A DNA stretch of 64,000 nt from JAVBWO01 sp036677375 (GCA_036677375.1 JAVBWO010000002.1:91549-155548), one strand, 5' to 3'. Counted from the first letter of the stretch, positions 35,900 through 45,047 are shown. Made by a program: numbers and translations. The notes: generated by a model from the sequence alone, not told the origin.

Positions 35900-36379
35900 A
35901 TGGAAAAAATCACAGTAAATATGATTGTCAATGAAGCGCCCGTTTCGGTTCAGGTTTCTCCTCATGATACTTTAATGAAGGTATTGCGGGAAGATTTAAA
36001 GCTGACCGGCGTCAAAGAAGGCTGCGGGGTTGGCGAATGCGGCGCCTGCACCGTTATCGTGGATGGGATAGCGGTAAATAGTTGTTTGATGCTGGCTGCT
36101 AGTTTGGAAGGCAAAACCGTTCTGACGGTGGAAGGGCTTATGCAGGACGGAACGCTGCATCCTTTGCAGCAAGCCTTCATTGACCACACGGCGGTACAAT
36201 GCGGTTTCTGTACTCCCGGTCTGCTTATGAGCGCCAAAGCCTTGCTGGACGCTAATCCTCACCCCACCAAAGAAGAGATCAAGGTGGCCATTTCCGGCAA
36301 TTTGTGTCGCTGCACAGGCTACCATCAAGTAGTGGAAGCCATCGAAGCGGTAGCCAATGGAGAGAACGATCAGGATTAA
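35900..36379 (+). CDS. Xanthine dehydrogenase-type [2Fe-2S] subunit
   Basis: A 159-residue small subunit with a plant-type 2Fe-2S cluster (CGVGECGACTVIVDG near residue 41) and the second four-helix cluster (QCGFCTPGLLMSAK near residue 100 and CRCTGYHQVVEA near residue 135). All eight ligands are present. It starts at the base after the stop of the FAD subunit gene. A terminator follows, so it is the last gene of the hydantoin operon block. Confidence 0.95.
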   Translation: MEKITVNMIVNEAPVSVQVSPHDTLMKVLREDLKLTGVKEGCGVGECGACTVIVDGIAVNSCLMLAASLEGKTVLTVEGLMQDGTLHPLQQAFIDHTAVQCGFCTPGLLMSAKALLDANPHPTKEEIKVAISGNLCRCTGYHQVVEAIEAVANGENDQD

Positions 36380-36430
36380 CCTGGCCTTGAGGTTTTGTAG
36401 AAAAATTTAATATTATAAAAAGCGAAGAAA

Positions 36431-36459
36431 AGCTTGGTGCAAATGCTCCAAGCTTTTTT
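36431..36459 (+). terminator. Intrinsic terminator of the hyu-xdh block
   Basis: AGCTTGG pairs with CCAAGCT and is followed by T6, 52 bp after the last XDH-type gene. The rest of 36380-36619 shows nothing else recognisable. Confidence 0.92.
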
Positions 36460-36619
36460 GTCTTTTATATCATATGGTACATATAGATTCCTAATCATAT
36501 CTGCCAGGTTATTATCAAAGACCAGGAACAGATTGATTATCCGATGCCGCTTATTTGTTAATATTAAGGCTATGGTATAAGAGAAGCATATATCATGGCT
36601 GGCGAGATTTTAGGGATAC

Positions 36620-38215
36620 TTATTTCAGGTTCCGAATCAGCATCTCGGCGGCTCGGATGCCGTCTGTGGCGGCGGATATAATGCCGCCGGCGTAGCCGGC
36701 CCCTTCTCCGGCGGGATAGACGCCGCTTACGGCGGATTGACCGTCTTCATGACGCAGGATGCGCAAAGGGGAAGAGCTTCTGGTTTCCGGCGCCGTCAAG
36801 ACTGCATCGGGAGTATAAAAGCCGGATAATTGGCGGTCCATTTCCAGGATGCCTTGCCGCATGGTTTCCGTAATAAAAGACGGAAAAATGCTTTGAAGAT
36901 CTAGGAGGGTGATACCGGGTCGGTAGGTAGCTTCGATACTGCCTAATGTGGTGCTGGGGCGTCCAGCCAAAAAGTCTACTGCCAATTGGGCGGGAGCATG
37001 ATAATTGCCTCCGGCGGCAAGATAGGCGGCCTGTTCGATTTTTTCTTGCCATTCCATACCGGCCAAAGGATGGCTGTTTGGGAAATCCTCTGGTGAGATG
37101 CCTACTAAAAGTGCGCTATTGGCATTTTCACCGCCTCTAGCATAATCGCTCATGCCGTTGGTGACGATGCCTCCCGTCTGGGAAGCTGCGGCCACTACCT
37201 GACCGCCGGGGCACATGCAAAAAGTATAAGCGGAGCGACCGTTGGGGAGGTGGATGGCTAGTTTATAATCAGCGGCTCCCAAGGCCGGATGCTTGGCAAA
37301 TTTGCCGTATTGCGCGCTGTTCAGCCAAGCCTGGGAGTGTTCGATCCTGGCGCCCATGGAAAAGCTTTTGGGCTCCATAGGAATGCCCAGAGCATAAAGC
37401 ATCCGGAAGGTGTCTCTGGCGCTGTGGCCGATGGCCAAAATCAGGGAGTCGGCGGAAAGCTGGTATTCTCCTTTCGGCTCGGCTATCGTAAGCCCTGTCA
37501 GGCTGTTTTGTTCAATCTCCAGATGGGTCAGGCGGTTTGAAAAGCGGATTTCTCCACCCAAAGAAATGATCTTTTGGCGAAGGTTGACCGCCACCTTTTT
37601 TAAATGATCCGTTCCGATATGAGGTTTCGATAAATAAAGGATATCTTCCGGCGCGCCGGCGGCTGCCATTTCCTCTAAGATAAAGCTGATGCGGGGATCC
37701 CTGGTGCCGGTGGTGAGTTTGCCGTCAGAAAAAGTGCCGGCGCCCCCTTCGCCGAATTGAACGTTAGATTCGGGATCCAAAAGGCCTGTCCGCCAAAAAA
37801 GCTCCACGTCCTGCTGGCGTTTTGCCACTTCCTTGCCCCGTTCCAGCAAGATAGGGTAAAGCCCCGCCTTAGCCAGTATCAGGGCGGAAAACAGCCCTGC
37901 CGGGCCGCTGCCTACCACCACGGGCGGCTTAAACGGTTTTGCCGCCGGCTGAGGAAGCCGATAGTGATAGGGAGAGGATAAAATGATCTTGGGCGAATGC
38001 AGCTTGCTCAAGATCTGATTTTCGTTCCCGGCTACCACCACATCCACCGTATAGCTGAAATGGATGTCGTCTTTCTTTCGGGCGTCCAGGGATTTTTTCG
38101 TGACGACACATTTTTTGATTTTACCGGGTTTCATTTTTAAAAGGCCGGCTGCCTTTTCCGGCAGTTCCGTGGGAGAAGCATCCAAAGGCAGCCTGATATC
38201 GCTTATTTTGATCAT
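36620..38215 (-). CDS. FAD-dependent oxidoreductase (NAD(FAD)-utilizing dehydrogenase family)
   Basis: A 531-residue flavoprotein of the uncharacterised FAD-dependent dehydrogenase family. After about 90 N-terminal residues of a family-specific domain comes the FAD loop VVGSGPAGLFSALILAKAG near residue 98, then GEGGAGTFSDGKLTTGTRD near residue 160 and LAIGHSARDTFRML; the C-terminus has VYPAGEGAGYAGGIISAATDG. The start at 38215 follows AGGAG and overlaps the upstream gene by 4 bp (ATGA type). The enzyme is widespread in Bacillota but has no firm function. It is co-transcribed with another unassigned flavoprotein. Confidence 0.85.
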   Translation of the reverse strand: MIKISDIRLPLDASPTELPEKAAGLLKMKPGKIKKCVVTKKSLDARKKDDIHFSYTVDVVVAGNENQILSKLHSPKIILSSPYHYRLPQPAAKPFKPPVVVGSGPAGLFSALILAKAGLYPILLERGKEVAKRQQDVELFWRTGLLDPESNVQFGEGGAGTFSDGKLTTGTRDPRISFILEEMAAAGAPEDILYLSKPHIGTDHLKKVAVNLRQKIISLGGEIRFSNRLTHLEIEQNSLTGLTIAEPKGEYQLSADSLILAIGHSARDTFRMLYALGIPMEPKSFSMGARIEHSQAWLNSAQYGKFAKHPALGAADYKLAIHLPNGRSAYTFCMCPGGQVVAAASQTGGIVTNGMSDYARGGENANSALLVGISPEDFPNSHPLAGMEWQEKIEQAAYLAAGGNYHAPAQLAVDFLAGRPSTTLGSIEATYRPGITLLDLQSIFPSFITETMRQGILEMDRQLSGFYTPDAVLTAPETRSSSPLRILRHEDGQSAVSGVYPAGEGAGYAGGIISAATDGIRAAEMLIRNLK

Positions 38216-39504
38216 GATGGTTCTCCTAAGGCACAGAGGGCCGACTGCGCCGCCAAATAACCAGACGACCAGGCCCATTGTAAGTTGTAGCCGCCGCAAG
38301 GGCCGTCAATATCCAATATTTCGCCTGCTGCATAGAGACCGGGAACCAGGTGCGATTCCAGAGTGTTGCCATCAAATTCCGCAGTGGAAATACCGCCTGC
38401 GGTGACTTGGGCATTGCTCCAGCCGGTAGTACCGGAGACCGGCAAAAGAAGACCTTTGATCCGGCGGGCAAGCTCCCGGAGTTCTTGGTTTTCCAGGCTG
38501 GCCACTAGGCGGCTTAAAGGAGCGATGCCGGCGGCTTTTAGAGTAATCTGCCCCAATCGTTTATTTAACATACCGGTAAGGAAATGTTCCAGGGACAGCT
38601 GCGACAGTGTCCGGGTCCTTTCTTCCAGCATGGTTCGAACCTGCGTTTCATGATATTCCGGCATAAGATCCAGGGAAACGGTCAGACGGGGTTCTTTGTT
38701 ATGGGAAAATTCCCGGGATATCATGCGGGACAGTCGGAAGATGGGCGGCCCGGAGAGACCGTAATCGGTGAAAAGCACTTCGCCGCTTTCGGTTGCCAGC
38801 GGCTTTTGATTTTGGATCAGTGTAGCAACGGCTTCTATTTTTACGCCCTTCATTGCCTTGGGCAGAGGGCTGTCGGTTTTTACTTGTACCAAAGCGGGAA
38901 ATAAATCGGTCAAATGGTGTCCCAAAGCTTCTAAAAGCCTGTAGCCGTCCCTAGTACCGCCTAATTGTGGGGAAGCGCAGCCGCCGGCGGCAACGATGAT
39001 CTTGTGGGCGGAAAAAGTACCGCAGGAGGTCTCTAAGGAAAAGCCTTGTTTTTTTGGCAGTAGTTTTTCTACTTGACAGGCGGCGAACTGCCGGACGCCT
39101 CCTGTCTCGGCGGCAAGCCGCAAGCAGTCCAAAACGGCGCCTCCCTGATTGCTGTAGGGATAAATTTTACCGTCCGCCTCCGACCGGGTCAGCAAGCCTA
39201 GATTTTGAAAAAAGGCCGCGGTTCGCTGGGGTGAAAATTTCTGTAAGGCTGCTTTGGCAAAGGAAGCGCCTGAGCCATAGGACGCGGGAACGGCATGGTG
39301 ATTGCTCAGATTGCAGCGGCCGTTACCGGTAGCCAAAAGCTTTTTCCCTACCCGTTCCTGTTTTTCAAAAAGCAGGATATTACAACGGCTGCCGCCTGTT
39401 TGGGACAGAACCACTGCCGCCATCAGTCCGGCGGCGCCGCCGCCCACAATGGCGATGTTCGGTTTGGTTTCCCCCTGCTGCATTTCTTTTTGGTTTGCAG
39501 TCAT
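38212..39504 (-). CDS. NAD(P)/FAD-dependent oxidoreductase, HI0933/BaiN family
   Basis: A 430-residue flavoprotein of the HI0933/BaiN/YhiN family. FAD loop AIVGGGAAGLMAAVVLSQTGG is near residue 18 (two runs: AIVGGGAAGL and MAAVVLSQTG), followed by KLLATGNGRCNLSN near residue 55, SGTTGWSNAQVTAGGIS and, at the end, GLYAAGEILDIDGPCGGYNLQWAWSSG (a family mark that begins GLYAAGEILD). Members include a bile-acid reductase and several enzymes without known substrate. RBS AAAGGAG precedes the ATG. It is coupled to the preceding flavoprotein gene. Confidence 0.87.
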   Translation of the reverse strand: MTANQKEMQQGETKPNIAIVGGGAAGLMAAVVLSQTGGSRCNILLFEKQERVGKKLLATGNGRCNLSNHHAVPASYGSGASFAKAALQKFSPQRTAAFFQNLGLLTRSEADGKIYPYSNQGGAVLDCLRLAAETGGVRQFAACQVEKLLPKKQGFSLETSCGTFSAHKIIVAAGGCASPQLGGTRDGYRLLEALGHHLTDLFPALVQVKTDSPLPKAMKGVKIEAVATLIQNQKPLATESGEVLFTDYGLSGPPIFRLSRMISREFSHNKEPRLTVSLDLMPEYHETQVRTMLEERTRTLSQLSLEHFLTGMLNKRLGQITLKAAGIAPLSRLVASLENQELRELARRIKGLLLPVSGTTGWSNAQVTAGGISTAEFDGNTLESHLVPGLYAAGEILDIDGPCGGYNLQWAWSSGYLAAQSALCALGEPS

Positions 39505-39543
39505 AGTATTGCCGCTCCTTTTCTCTTTGAAGCTATTATACTA

Positions 39544-39574
39544 TAAAAAAAGGACGGACTCAATGTCCGTCCTT
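39544..39574 (-). terminator. Intrinsic terminator of the ABC exporter operon
   Basis: On the minus strand AAGGACGGAC pairs with GTCCGTCCTT around 5 bases and is followed by T7. It lies about 200 bp beyond the permease stop; nothing else is visible in 39575-39778. Confidence 0.82.
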
Positions 39575-39778
39575 GGGAAAGGAGCTATTCTATAGGATGC
39601 TTGGAAAGCGGGGCAGCGGCTCCGAAACTTATTCTATGTCCGCAAAAACAGCGGAAAAGACCGAATAAAATGAGACGGCCGGAGCCGAGAGAACATTTCG
39701 GGGAATCCTGTTCCGCAAAAAGCTTCCCACAATATGTTGAAGCATAAAGCATGGCAATTTCATAGTTGGTGAAAATAT

Positions 39779-41953
39779 TTATTCTGTCAAGAGTTTACGC
39801 CAGGTGACAGAGGTGGAATAACCGTTTTGGTCATAGAGGACTTGGATGGCGGTACGGTAATCCGCCTGATGAAAACGGTTGTAGTCATAGGCGCGGTTGG
39901 GATAAGCCTGTGCTAAGGCGGCTTTGATCTTGGCCGGATCGGTGATGGTTTCACCAATCGCTTGGGGAGCGGCGGTAGTACTTCTTTCGCTATAGAACGA
40001 ACCGTCGTAGGTTGCAACCGTTTTTTCATAAGCTTCATCTGAGTCTTCGTTGATCAGCTGAATGCTGTCGATCTTGGACAGGTCCAGGCGGAAGGAATCA
40101 CTGCCGTAGCCCAGCTCTTGCAGTACGCTCAAGGTTTTAGAAAAAGTGGGGTAAATAGGACAGGAAAATTGAGTCGAGCCAATCTGCTTCAGATCCTCAG
40201 TGGACTTTTGGTTAATATCGGCTATGCTTTCCTGATACAAGGTAAAATCCAATAATGCGATAGGCATCTGTTCCGCCATATCGGAAGCGGTCATGTTTTG
40301 CACATCTTTTTGTAAGGCTTGTGCCAGTAACAAGCTTTTAGACACCGGGATGGTATGGGTGGAAATGCTTTCGTCGGCGCCGCTTTCAAAGAACTCGATG
40401 GAATTTAGTTCAATGTTTTCCGGAGGCGCCTGCAAAATGCTGTAATGACGCTCTTTGTATTCTTTGGAGTTGAGAATAGTGGAAGCCGCGGTCATCAGAT
40501 CCTTGTTGGCGACCCAATCGTATTGACGGGCAACCTGACGACCGTTTGCCATGGTATAAACGATGGCAAGACGGGTGCCGTTCCCTGTTCTGTCTGACGC
40601 TGCCGTTTCCGACCGGCTTACGGCAATATTTGCCATCTCAACAGCGGCCGCTACATTGGCGGAATCTTGCAGCAGGCTGGTATAAGCCTGTCTTTCTTCA
40701 TAGTTGCTATAGTTACGATTGTTATTCCCGTTGCTTTCCAGAAAACGCAGGATATCCGAGTTATCCGTATTGAAACCATCCATATTGTCAATGAAAAGAT
40801 TGACTTTGATCACGTCGGCGTTGTCCGGCAAGTAAGAGTCGTAATGGGTAAGATCAAAAAGCGGTACGGTAATGAAAGCTGCGAAAAGTACCGCGAAAAT
40901 CAAGAGCCCCTTAAAATTCTTGCCGATGGCTTTGAAATCAAATACCAGGATGATCTCAATGATACGGCTGACGATAAAGGCGCCGCATACAAAGCCGAAG
41001 AAAAGCCAACCCCAATCGTTATGGTTGAACGAATAGAAGAAGAGGCCGCAGAGCATGGTTGCCAAAAAGATCAGGGGATACTTGATGAGAGGTTTGGCAT
41101 AACGGAAGGTAACGGCGTGGCCCGCGCCCTCGGAGGGCCGTTTGCGATACAGCGCGAGAGCCAGAACCGTAACAATCAAGATGAATACCGCAAGCAGGAT
41201 ATAGTCTAGCCCCGTTACGGGTATGCTCCCTTCGGCATTGTAAATATAGCGCGCTGCCGGGGATGAATAAGCAAACCAGTACTTTGTTGTGGCACCCCAG
41301 TTATAAAAGGTGTCATAAAAGGTTTCCATTGCCCCTAAGTAGGTTCCCACAAAAGCGGGACCAATGCCTAAGAAAACGCCGGTCAGAAGAAAATGGATGA
41401 CCAGGTTGCCGGTGAGAGTTGCTGCTACGGCGGCCAGGCTGTAAATGGCTAAGAAAAAGAGAAGGTGTTGGGCGACCCCGGCCAGGGCGGCCCCCCAGGC
41501 CAAATAGCCAAGATAGCCTTTGGCGGCAATGACAAGGAGCGTAAAGATAAGGCAAATGAAATAAGGCAAAGCGATTAAAAGAAAACCGGTCAGATAATTG
41601 GTAAAAAACAGCTTAGTTCTGGTAAGAGGGAGGCTGTGGTAGAAATCCACGCGCTTCTTATTATGTAAATAGTAAAAAACTGCGCAAGCAGTAACCACGG
41701 CGCCCAGAATCATAAAAAATATGACAAAGGGATTGGCGCCGTTAAAAGGATAAAGCACCTTTGCCGCCTTCAAAAGCAAAAGATTATCCGGAGCATATTG
41801 AGCTTGGTTGGCGTCAAGGTTCTGCAAGCGGATGGCGGTAGCTACCGGCAGGGAGAAGAAAAAAGCCAGAAAGGCTAAGGAAAAGAGCCAAAGATTCTTT
41901 TTAAAGGTATCCATAATCAGTTTGGGGCTAAGCCAGGAGCTTCTTGATGTCAT
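39779..41953 (-). CDS. ABC-2 type transporter permease
   Basis: A 724-residue membrane protein. The N-terminal half holds about six to eight hydrophobic helices, starting near residue 20 (LWLFSLAFLAFFFSLPVATA), and a further group between residues 250 and 360. The C-terminal 350 residues are largely hydrophilic, probably an extracytoplasmic or cytoplasmic domain with several YxE/Q-rich strands. It overlaps the ATPase gene by 26 bp and is the last gene of a GntR-ATPase-permease operon, the layout of the YtrABC type exporters induced by cell-wall stress. The large hydrophilic domain resembles the domain found in other Bacillota permeases of this group. The substrate is unknown. Confidence 0.8.
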   Translation of the reverse strand: MTSRSSWLSPKLIMDTFKKNLWLFSLAFLAFFFSLPVATAIRLQNLDANQAQYAPDNLLLLKAAKVLYPFNGANPFVIFFMILGAVVTACAVFYYLHNKKRVDFYHSLPLTRTKLFFTNYLTGFLLIALPYFICLIFTLLVIAAKGYLGYLAWGAALAGVAQHLLFFLAIYSLAAVAATLTGNLVIHFLLTGVFLGIGPAFVGTYLGAMETFYDTFYNWGATTKYWFAYSSPAARYIYNAEGSIPVTGLDYILLAVFILIVTVLALALYRKRPSEGAGHAVTFRYAKPLIKYPLIFLATMLCGLFFYSFNHNDWGWLFFGFVCGAFIVSRIIEIILVFDFKAIGKNFKGLLIFAVLFAAFITVPLFDLTHYDSYLPDNADVIKVNLFIDNMDGFNTDNSDILRFLESNGNNNRNYSNYEERQAYTSLLQDSANVAAAVEMANIAVSRSETAASDRTGNGTRLAIVYTMANGRQVARQYDWVANKDLMTAASTILNSKEYKERHYSILQAPPENIELNSIEFFESGADESISTHTIPVSKSLLLAQALQKDVQNMTASDMAEQMPIALLDFTLYQESIADINQKSTEDLKQIGSTQFSCPIYPTFSKTLSVLQELGYGSDSFRLDLSKIDSIQLINEDSDEAYEKTVATYDGSFYSERSTTAAPQAIGETITDPAKIKAALAQAYPNRAYDYNRFHQADYRTAIQVLYDQNGYSTSVTWRKLLTE

Positions 41954-42827
41954 AGCCTCTCACCTCCGTTTCGCTTATAAAGATCTCTTCTAATGTCAGG
42001 GGCAGTACCTCGAGAAAAAGGGGCCCCGCCTTTTCTAAAGCCATTGTAATCTTTTCTTTATCCCCCCGGGCGATGATGGTATAAAGAGAGCCGCGCTGAT
42101 CCAAGGTGATGATATCAAGATCCGGGAAATGTTCTTTTGTTTTCGTTTCGGTAAAGATGCATTGTACCTTTTGGATATTGAGCTTCATATCGTCAATGTC
42201 TCTGGAAAGGAGGATCCCTCCGCGGTGCAATAAGCCCACGTGATCGCAGATATCCTCCAGTTCCCGCAGATTGTGAGAGGCTATAATAGGAGTAAGCTCC
42301 CTTTGGGCGATATCAGCTGCAAAAAGGCTTTTGACGCCTTGCCGCATCACCGGATCCAACCCGTCAAAGGTTTCGTCACAGAAGATATAATCTGTCTGAG
42401 CGGCAATGGCGGCAATTACGGCCAGCTGTTTTTTCATCCCCTTAGAGAAAGTATTTACCTTACGGCCAGCGGCGAGATCAAAATTGTGCAGCAAATGATC
42501 AAATAAAGCTTTGTCAAAATGAGGATAGATGTTGCTGTAATATTTTTGGATCTCCCGGGGCGTGCTGTTGCTGAAAAAATATTGTTCGTCAGAAATGTAG
42601 AAAAAACGTTCCTTTACGTTAATATTTTCAAAAACCCCTTCACCGTCAATGGTTATGTTGCCGCTGTCCGGCTTTAGAATACCGGCTAAAACGCGCAAAA
42701 AAGTAGATTTGCCGGCGCCGTTGGTTCCGATCAGCCCGAATACGGTTCCTTTTTTGATGGTGGCGTTGATATCCGTGAGGGCTTCGATGGAGCCGAAGGA
42801 TTTATTGACATGTTGGGCAATAATCAT
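41928..42827 (-). CDS. ABC transporter ATP-binding protein
   Basis: A 299-residue ABC ATPase. Walker A GLIGTNGAGKSTFLRVLAG is near residue 33, the signature appears as the degenerate FSKGMKKQLAVIAAIA near residue 130, and Walker B YIFCDETFDGLDP near residue 152, with ASHNLRELEDICDHVG as the H-loop. The FSKGMKKQ signature and long C-terminal part fit the BcrA/YtrB exporter group. ATG at 42827 follows AGGAGGAG. It overlaps the GntR gene by 4 bp and the permease by 26 bp. Confidence 0.93.
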   Translation of the reverse strand: MIIAQHVNKSFGSIEALTDINATIKKGTVFGLIGTNGAGKSTFLRVLAGILKPDSGNITIDGEGVFENINVKERFFYISDEQYFFSNSTPREIQKYYSNIYPHFDKALFDHLLHNFDLAAGRKVNTFSKGMKKQLAVIAAIAAQTDYIFCDETFDGLDPVMRQGVKSLFAADIAQRELTPIIASHNLRELEDICDHVGLLHRGGILLSRDIDDMKLNIQKVQCIFTETKTKEHFPDLDIITLDQRGSLYTIIARGDKEKITMALEKAGPLFLEVLPLTLEEIFISETEVRGYDIKKLLA

Positions 42828-43210
42828 TTTTTCTCCTCCTTGGCACAAAGTTTGTAGGCCTTGCGGCATTCCTCCAGAAATTCCTCCTGGGAGATCCCGA
42901 TGGCACAGGCCTCCTTGATTTTTAAGGTCACTTCCGCCAGCAGTTCCTGTTTTTTCCTATTCAATAGTGTATTGGTGGCTGGAGAAACAAAACAACCTTT
43001 CCCGGGCACCGTGTAAATAACGCCTTTTTTCTCCAATTCGCCGTATGCGCGCTGTATGGTATTGGGATTGATGGCAAGCTCCATCGCAAGGCTCCGCACG
43101 GTAGGAAGCTGTTCGTTGGGCGCCAGGAATCCTTTAGCGGCCATTTCTTCAATCTTTTTGATCAATTGCAGATAGATGGGACTTCTATCTTGAAAATCGA
43201 TGTTGATCAA
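42824..43210 (-). CDS. GntR-family transcriptional regulator, YtrA type
   Basis: A 128-residue regulator: winged-helix DNA-binding domain in residues 1-75 (SPIYLQLIKKIEEMAAKG, then LPTVRSLAMELAINPNTIQRAY) and a short helical tail of about 50 residues, the size of the YtrA subfamily, which lacks a large effector domain. It starts with TTG, 8 bases after GGAGG. It is the first gene of the ABC operon and very probably represses it through the palindrome located just upstream. Confidence 0.92.
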   Translation of the reverse strand: MINIDFQDRSPIYLQLIKKIEEMAAKGFLAPNEQLPTVRSLAMELAINPNTIQRAYGELEKKGVIYTVPGKGCFVSPATNTLLNRKKQELLAEVTLKIKEACAIGISQEEFLEECRKAYKLCAKEEKK

Positions 43211-43249
43211 TCCTCATTCCTCCTCTCTTGACAATCAAGCGTTTTAAGT

Positions 43250-43304
43250 GTATTAGAATGATTAATACAAAAATCATCATAGCACAAAAAACTTGTATTG
43301 TCAA
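43250..43304 (-). promoter_or_regulatory. Promoter and likely GntR operator of the ABC operon
   Basis: On the minus strand TTGACA (43304-43299), a 17-base spacer and TATGAT (43281-43276) form a consensus promoter. The palindrome GTATTA-7-TAATAC at 43250-43268 lies just after the start point, the expected place for autorepression by the YtrA-like regulator. Confidence 0.8.
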
Positions 43305-43372
43305 AGAGAAAATGCAGAAGAATTTTTTGTCGAGATATGTTAGAATAAAGAATAAGGTAAGGAGGAAAAAAT

Positions 43373-43957
43373 GTGGACTATCGTGAACATTTTATAGAAC
43401 TTTTTCAAACCCATATTCACCGTGAAGGAGCAGATCGGCTTCTCGATTGGCTGGGGACGACCGACTTCTATCTGGCTCCTGCCAGTACCAAATACCATTG
43501 CGCCTGTGAAAGCGGTTTGGTGCAGCACAGCGTCAATGTATTTGAGGTCTTGACGGCCAAGTATTTCAAGGAAGAAAGCGATAATATGGAGACCTTTGCT
43601 ATTTGCGGGCTGCTTCATGACTTATGCAAGGCTCAGTATTATAAAACTTCCAGCCGTAACGTAAAAAATGAAGAAACCGGCATCTGGGAGAAAAAGCCCT
43701 ATTACATAGTAGACGACGCTTTCCCTTATGGCCATGGGGAAAAGTCTGTTTTTTTGATCGAACGGTTTTTGCGTCTGAAAACGGCTGAAGCCATGGCCAT
43801 CCGCTGGCATATGGGAGGATTTGACGATTCGGTGCGAGGCGGCAATTATTCCATCAGTTATGCTTTTGAACGTTATCCGCTGGCAGTACAGCTGCATTTA
43901 GCGGATATGGAAGCCACCTACCTGTGGGAGAAGAATACCTCGGCCGTGCGAAAATAA
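43373..43957 (+). CDS. HD-domain hydrolase
   Basis: A 194-residue HD superfamily phosphohydrolase-like protein. The metal motif is complete: His of LVQHSVNVFEV near residue 47, HD of CGLLHDLCKAQ near residue 83, GHGEKSV near residue 122 and the distal LHLADME Asp near residue 177. Related proteins are annotated as hydrolases similar to the HD domains of cyclic nucleotide or tRNA-processing enzymes, but no substrate is known. It starts with GTG after AAGGAGG; an ATG two bases upstream is in another frame and stops at once. Single gene, divergent from the ABC operon. Confidence 0.83.
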   Translation: MDYREHFIELFQTHIHREGADRLLDWLGTTDFYLAPASTKYHCACESGLVQHSVNVFEVLTAKYFKEESDNMETFAICGLLHDLCKAQYYKTSSRNVKNEETGIWEKKPYYIVDDAFPYGHGEKSVFLIERFLRLKTAEAMAIRWHMGGFDDSVRGGNYSISYAFERYPLAVQLHLADMEATYLWEKNTSAVRK

Positions 43958-44005
43958 TGATGATCTGATGAATTAGACCAATTTTCTGGAAAAAAGTTGC
44001 AATAA

Positions 44006-44027
44006 AAAAGATGCACAGATGTGCATC
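44006..44027 (-). terminator. Intrinsic terminator of the dapB-like gene
   Basis: On the minus strand GATGCACA pairs with TGTGCATC and is followed by T6. It lies about 190 bp beyond the gene; no other feature is seen in 43958-44214. Confidence 0.8.
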
Positions 44028-44214
44028 CTTAGAGGCGTAAGAAATTGTGTTTTGATTTCGTTTTAAAATATTCGGCAAATAGTTTAACCGTTTAGGAATG
44101 TTCACCATGATGAACTGATTTTTTCGATTTTTTATGGATTGAATTCGGCAGTGCTGACGGCAACCATGAGCCAGCGGCAAAAGGCTCGTTTTGTTTAAAG
44201 TTTAGAAAGTGAAA

Positions 44215-44994
44215 TTATTGAATGGAAGGCTGCTCATTTAAAACATCCCGCATTTCATAATAGCCCTTTTTTCCCTTGACAAATTTGGCGGCACGGATGG
44301 CTCCTTCGGCAAAAGCCCGGCGGGAAAAAGATTCGTGCTTGATGCTGATGCGTTCGTTATCTCCCACGATAAGGACTTCATGATATCCTACATAACCGCC
44401 GGCCCGTATGGCGCTGATGGGAATATCTCTTTCAATGCCATCGGGCAGTGCCTTTTTCAAAGCATCTTCTATTTTGAAAGCGGTGGCGGAAATGGGGTCT
44501 ACCTTATTTCTGTGATGGCACTCCGCGATATGATAATCATATTCCGGAAGCTTACGGGCGGCATTTTGGGCAAGATTGATTAAGACATTGACCCCCAGGG
44601 TGACATTAGGCGCATAGACCAGACCGAAGGTTTTGGTTTGTGCCAACTCCTTCATAAAGGCAATTTCTTCTCTATCGAAGCCGGTGGTACAGACCACCAT
44701 GCCTATGCCGTATTTATGACAGGAAAGCATCAACTGCAACGATGCCACATGGCTGGAGAAATCAATCACCACATCGGTATTGCCTGTTGCAAATATATCA
44801 TCAGCCTCTTCGATTTCTTTGACCAGAATGCCCGCAGTCGGCATATGCACCAGATCACCAATATCTTTTTCCGCTTTATCACTGCCGGGACGGCAAAACG
44901 CACAGGAAAGGCTCAGGTCGGGATTTTTTTCGTCTAAAAGAGTGCGGGCAACCTCTTTGCCGGCGCGCCCTAAACCGCATAATGCGATTCTCAT
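44215..44994 (-). CDS. dapB: 4-hydroxy-tetrahydrodipicolinate reductase-like protein (DapB family)
   Basis: A 259-residue DapB-type reductase, acting in the diaminopimelate/lysine branch that feeds peptidoglycan. N-terminal dinucleotide loop CGLGRAGKEVA near residue 6, DVVIDFSSHVASLQL near residue 75, CTTGFDREEI near residue 100, APNVTLGVNVL near residue 127 and ECHHRNKVDPISATA near residue 158, where the usual HHxxKxDxPSGTA reads HRNKVDPISATA. The substitution of SGTA by SATA is unusual and could affect catalysis or substrate. ATG follows GAGGAGG. It is preceded by a c-di-AMP riboswitch with a terminator, which links it to cell-wall homeostasis. Confidence 0.83.
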   Translation of the reverse strand: MRIALCGLGRAGKEVARTLLDEKNPDLSLSCAFCRPGSDKAEKDIGDLVHMPTAGILVKEIEEADDIFATGNTDVVIDFSSHVASLQLMLSCHKYGIGMVVCTTGFDREEIAFMKELAQTKTFGLVYAPNVTLGVNVLINLAQNAARKLPEYDYHIAECHHRNKVDPISATAFKIEDALKKALPDGIERDIPISAIRAGGYVGYHEVLIVGDNERISIKHESFSRRAFAEGAIRAAKFVKGKKGYYEMRDVLNEQPSIQ

Positions 44995-45024
44995 TTATAT
45001 CGCCTCCTCTTATTAATAAAAAAA

Positions 45025-45043
45025 TGCTGCTATTAGAGCAGCA
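45025..45043 (-). terminator. Riboswitch expression-platform terminator
   Basis: On the minus strand TGCTGCT pairs with AGCAGCA around ATTAG, followed by T7. It stands between the aptamer and the dapB-like ribosome binding site. Confidence 0.88.
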
Positions 45044-45047
45044 CCAA

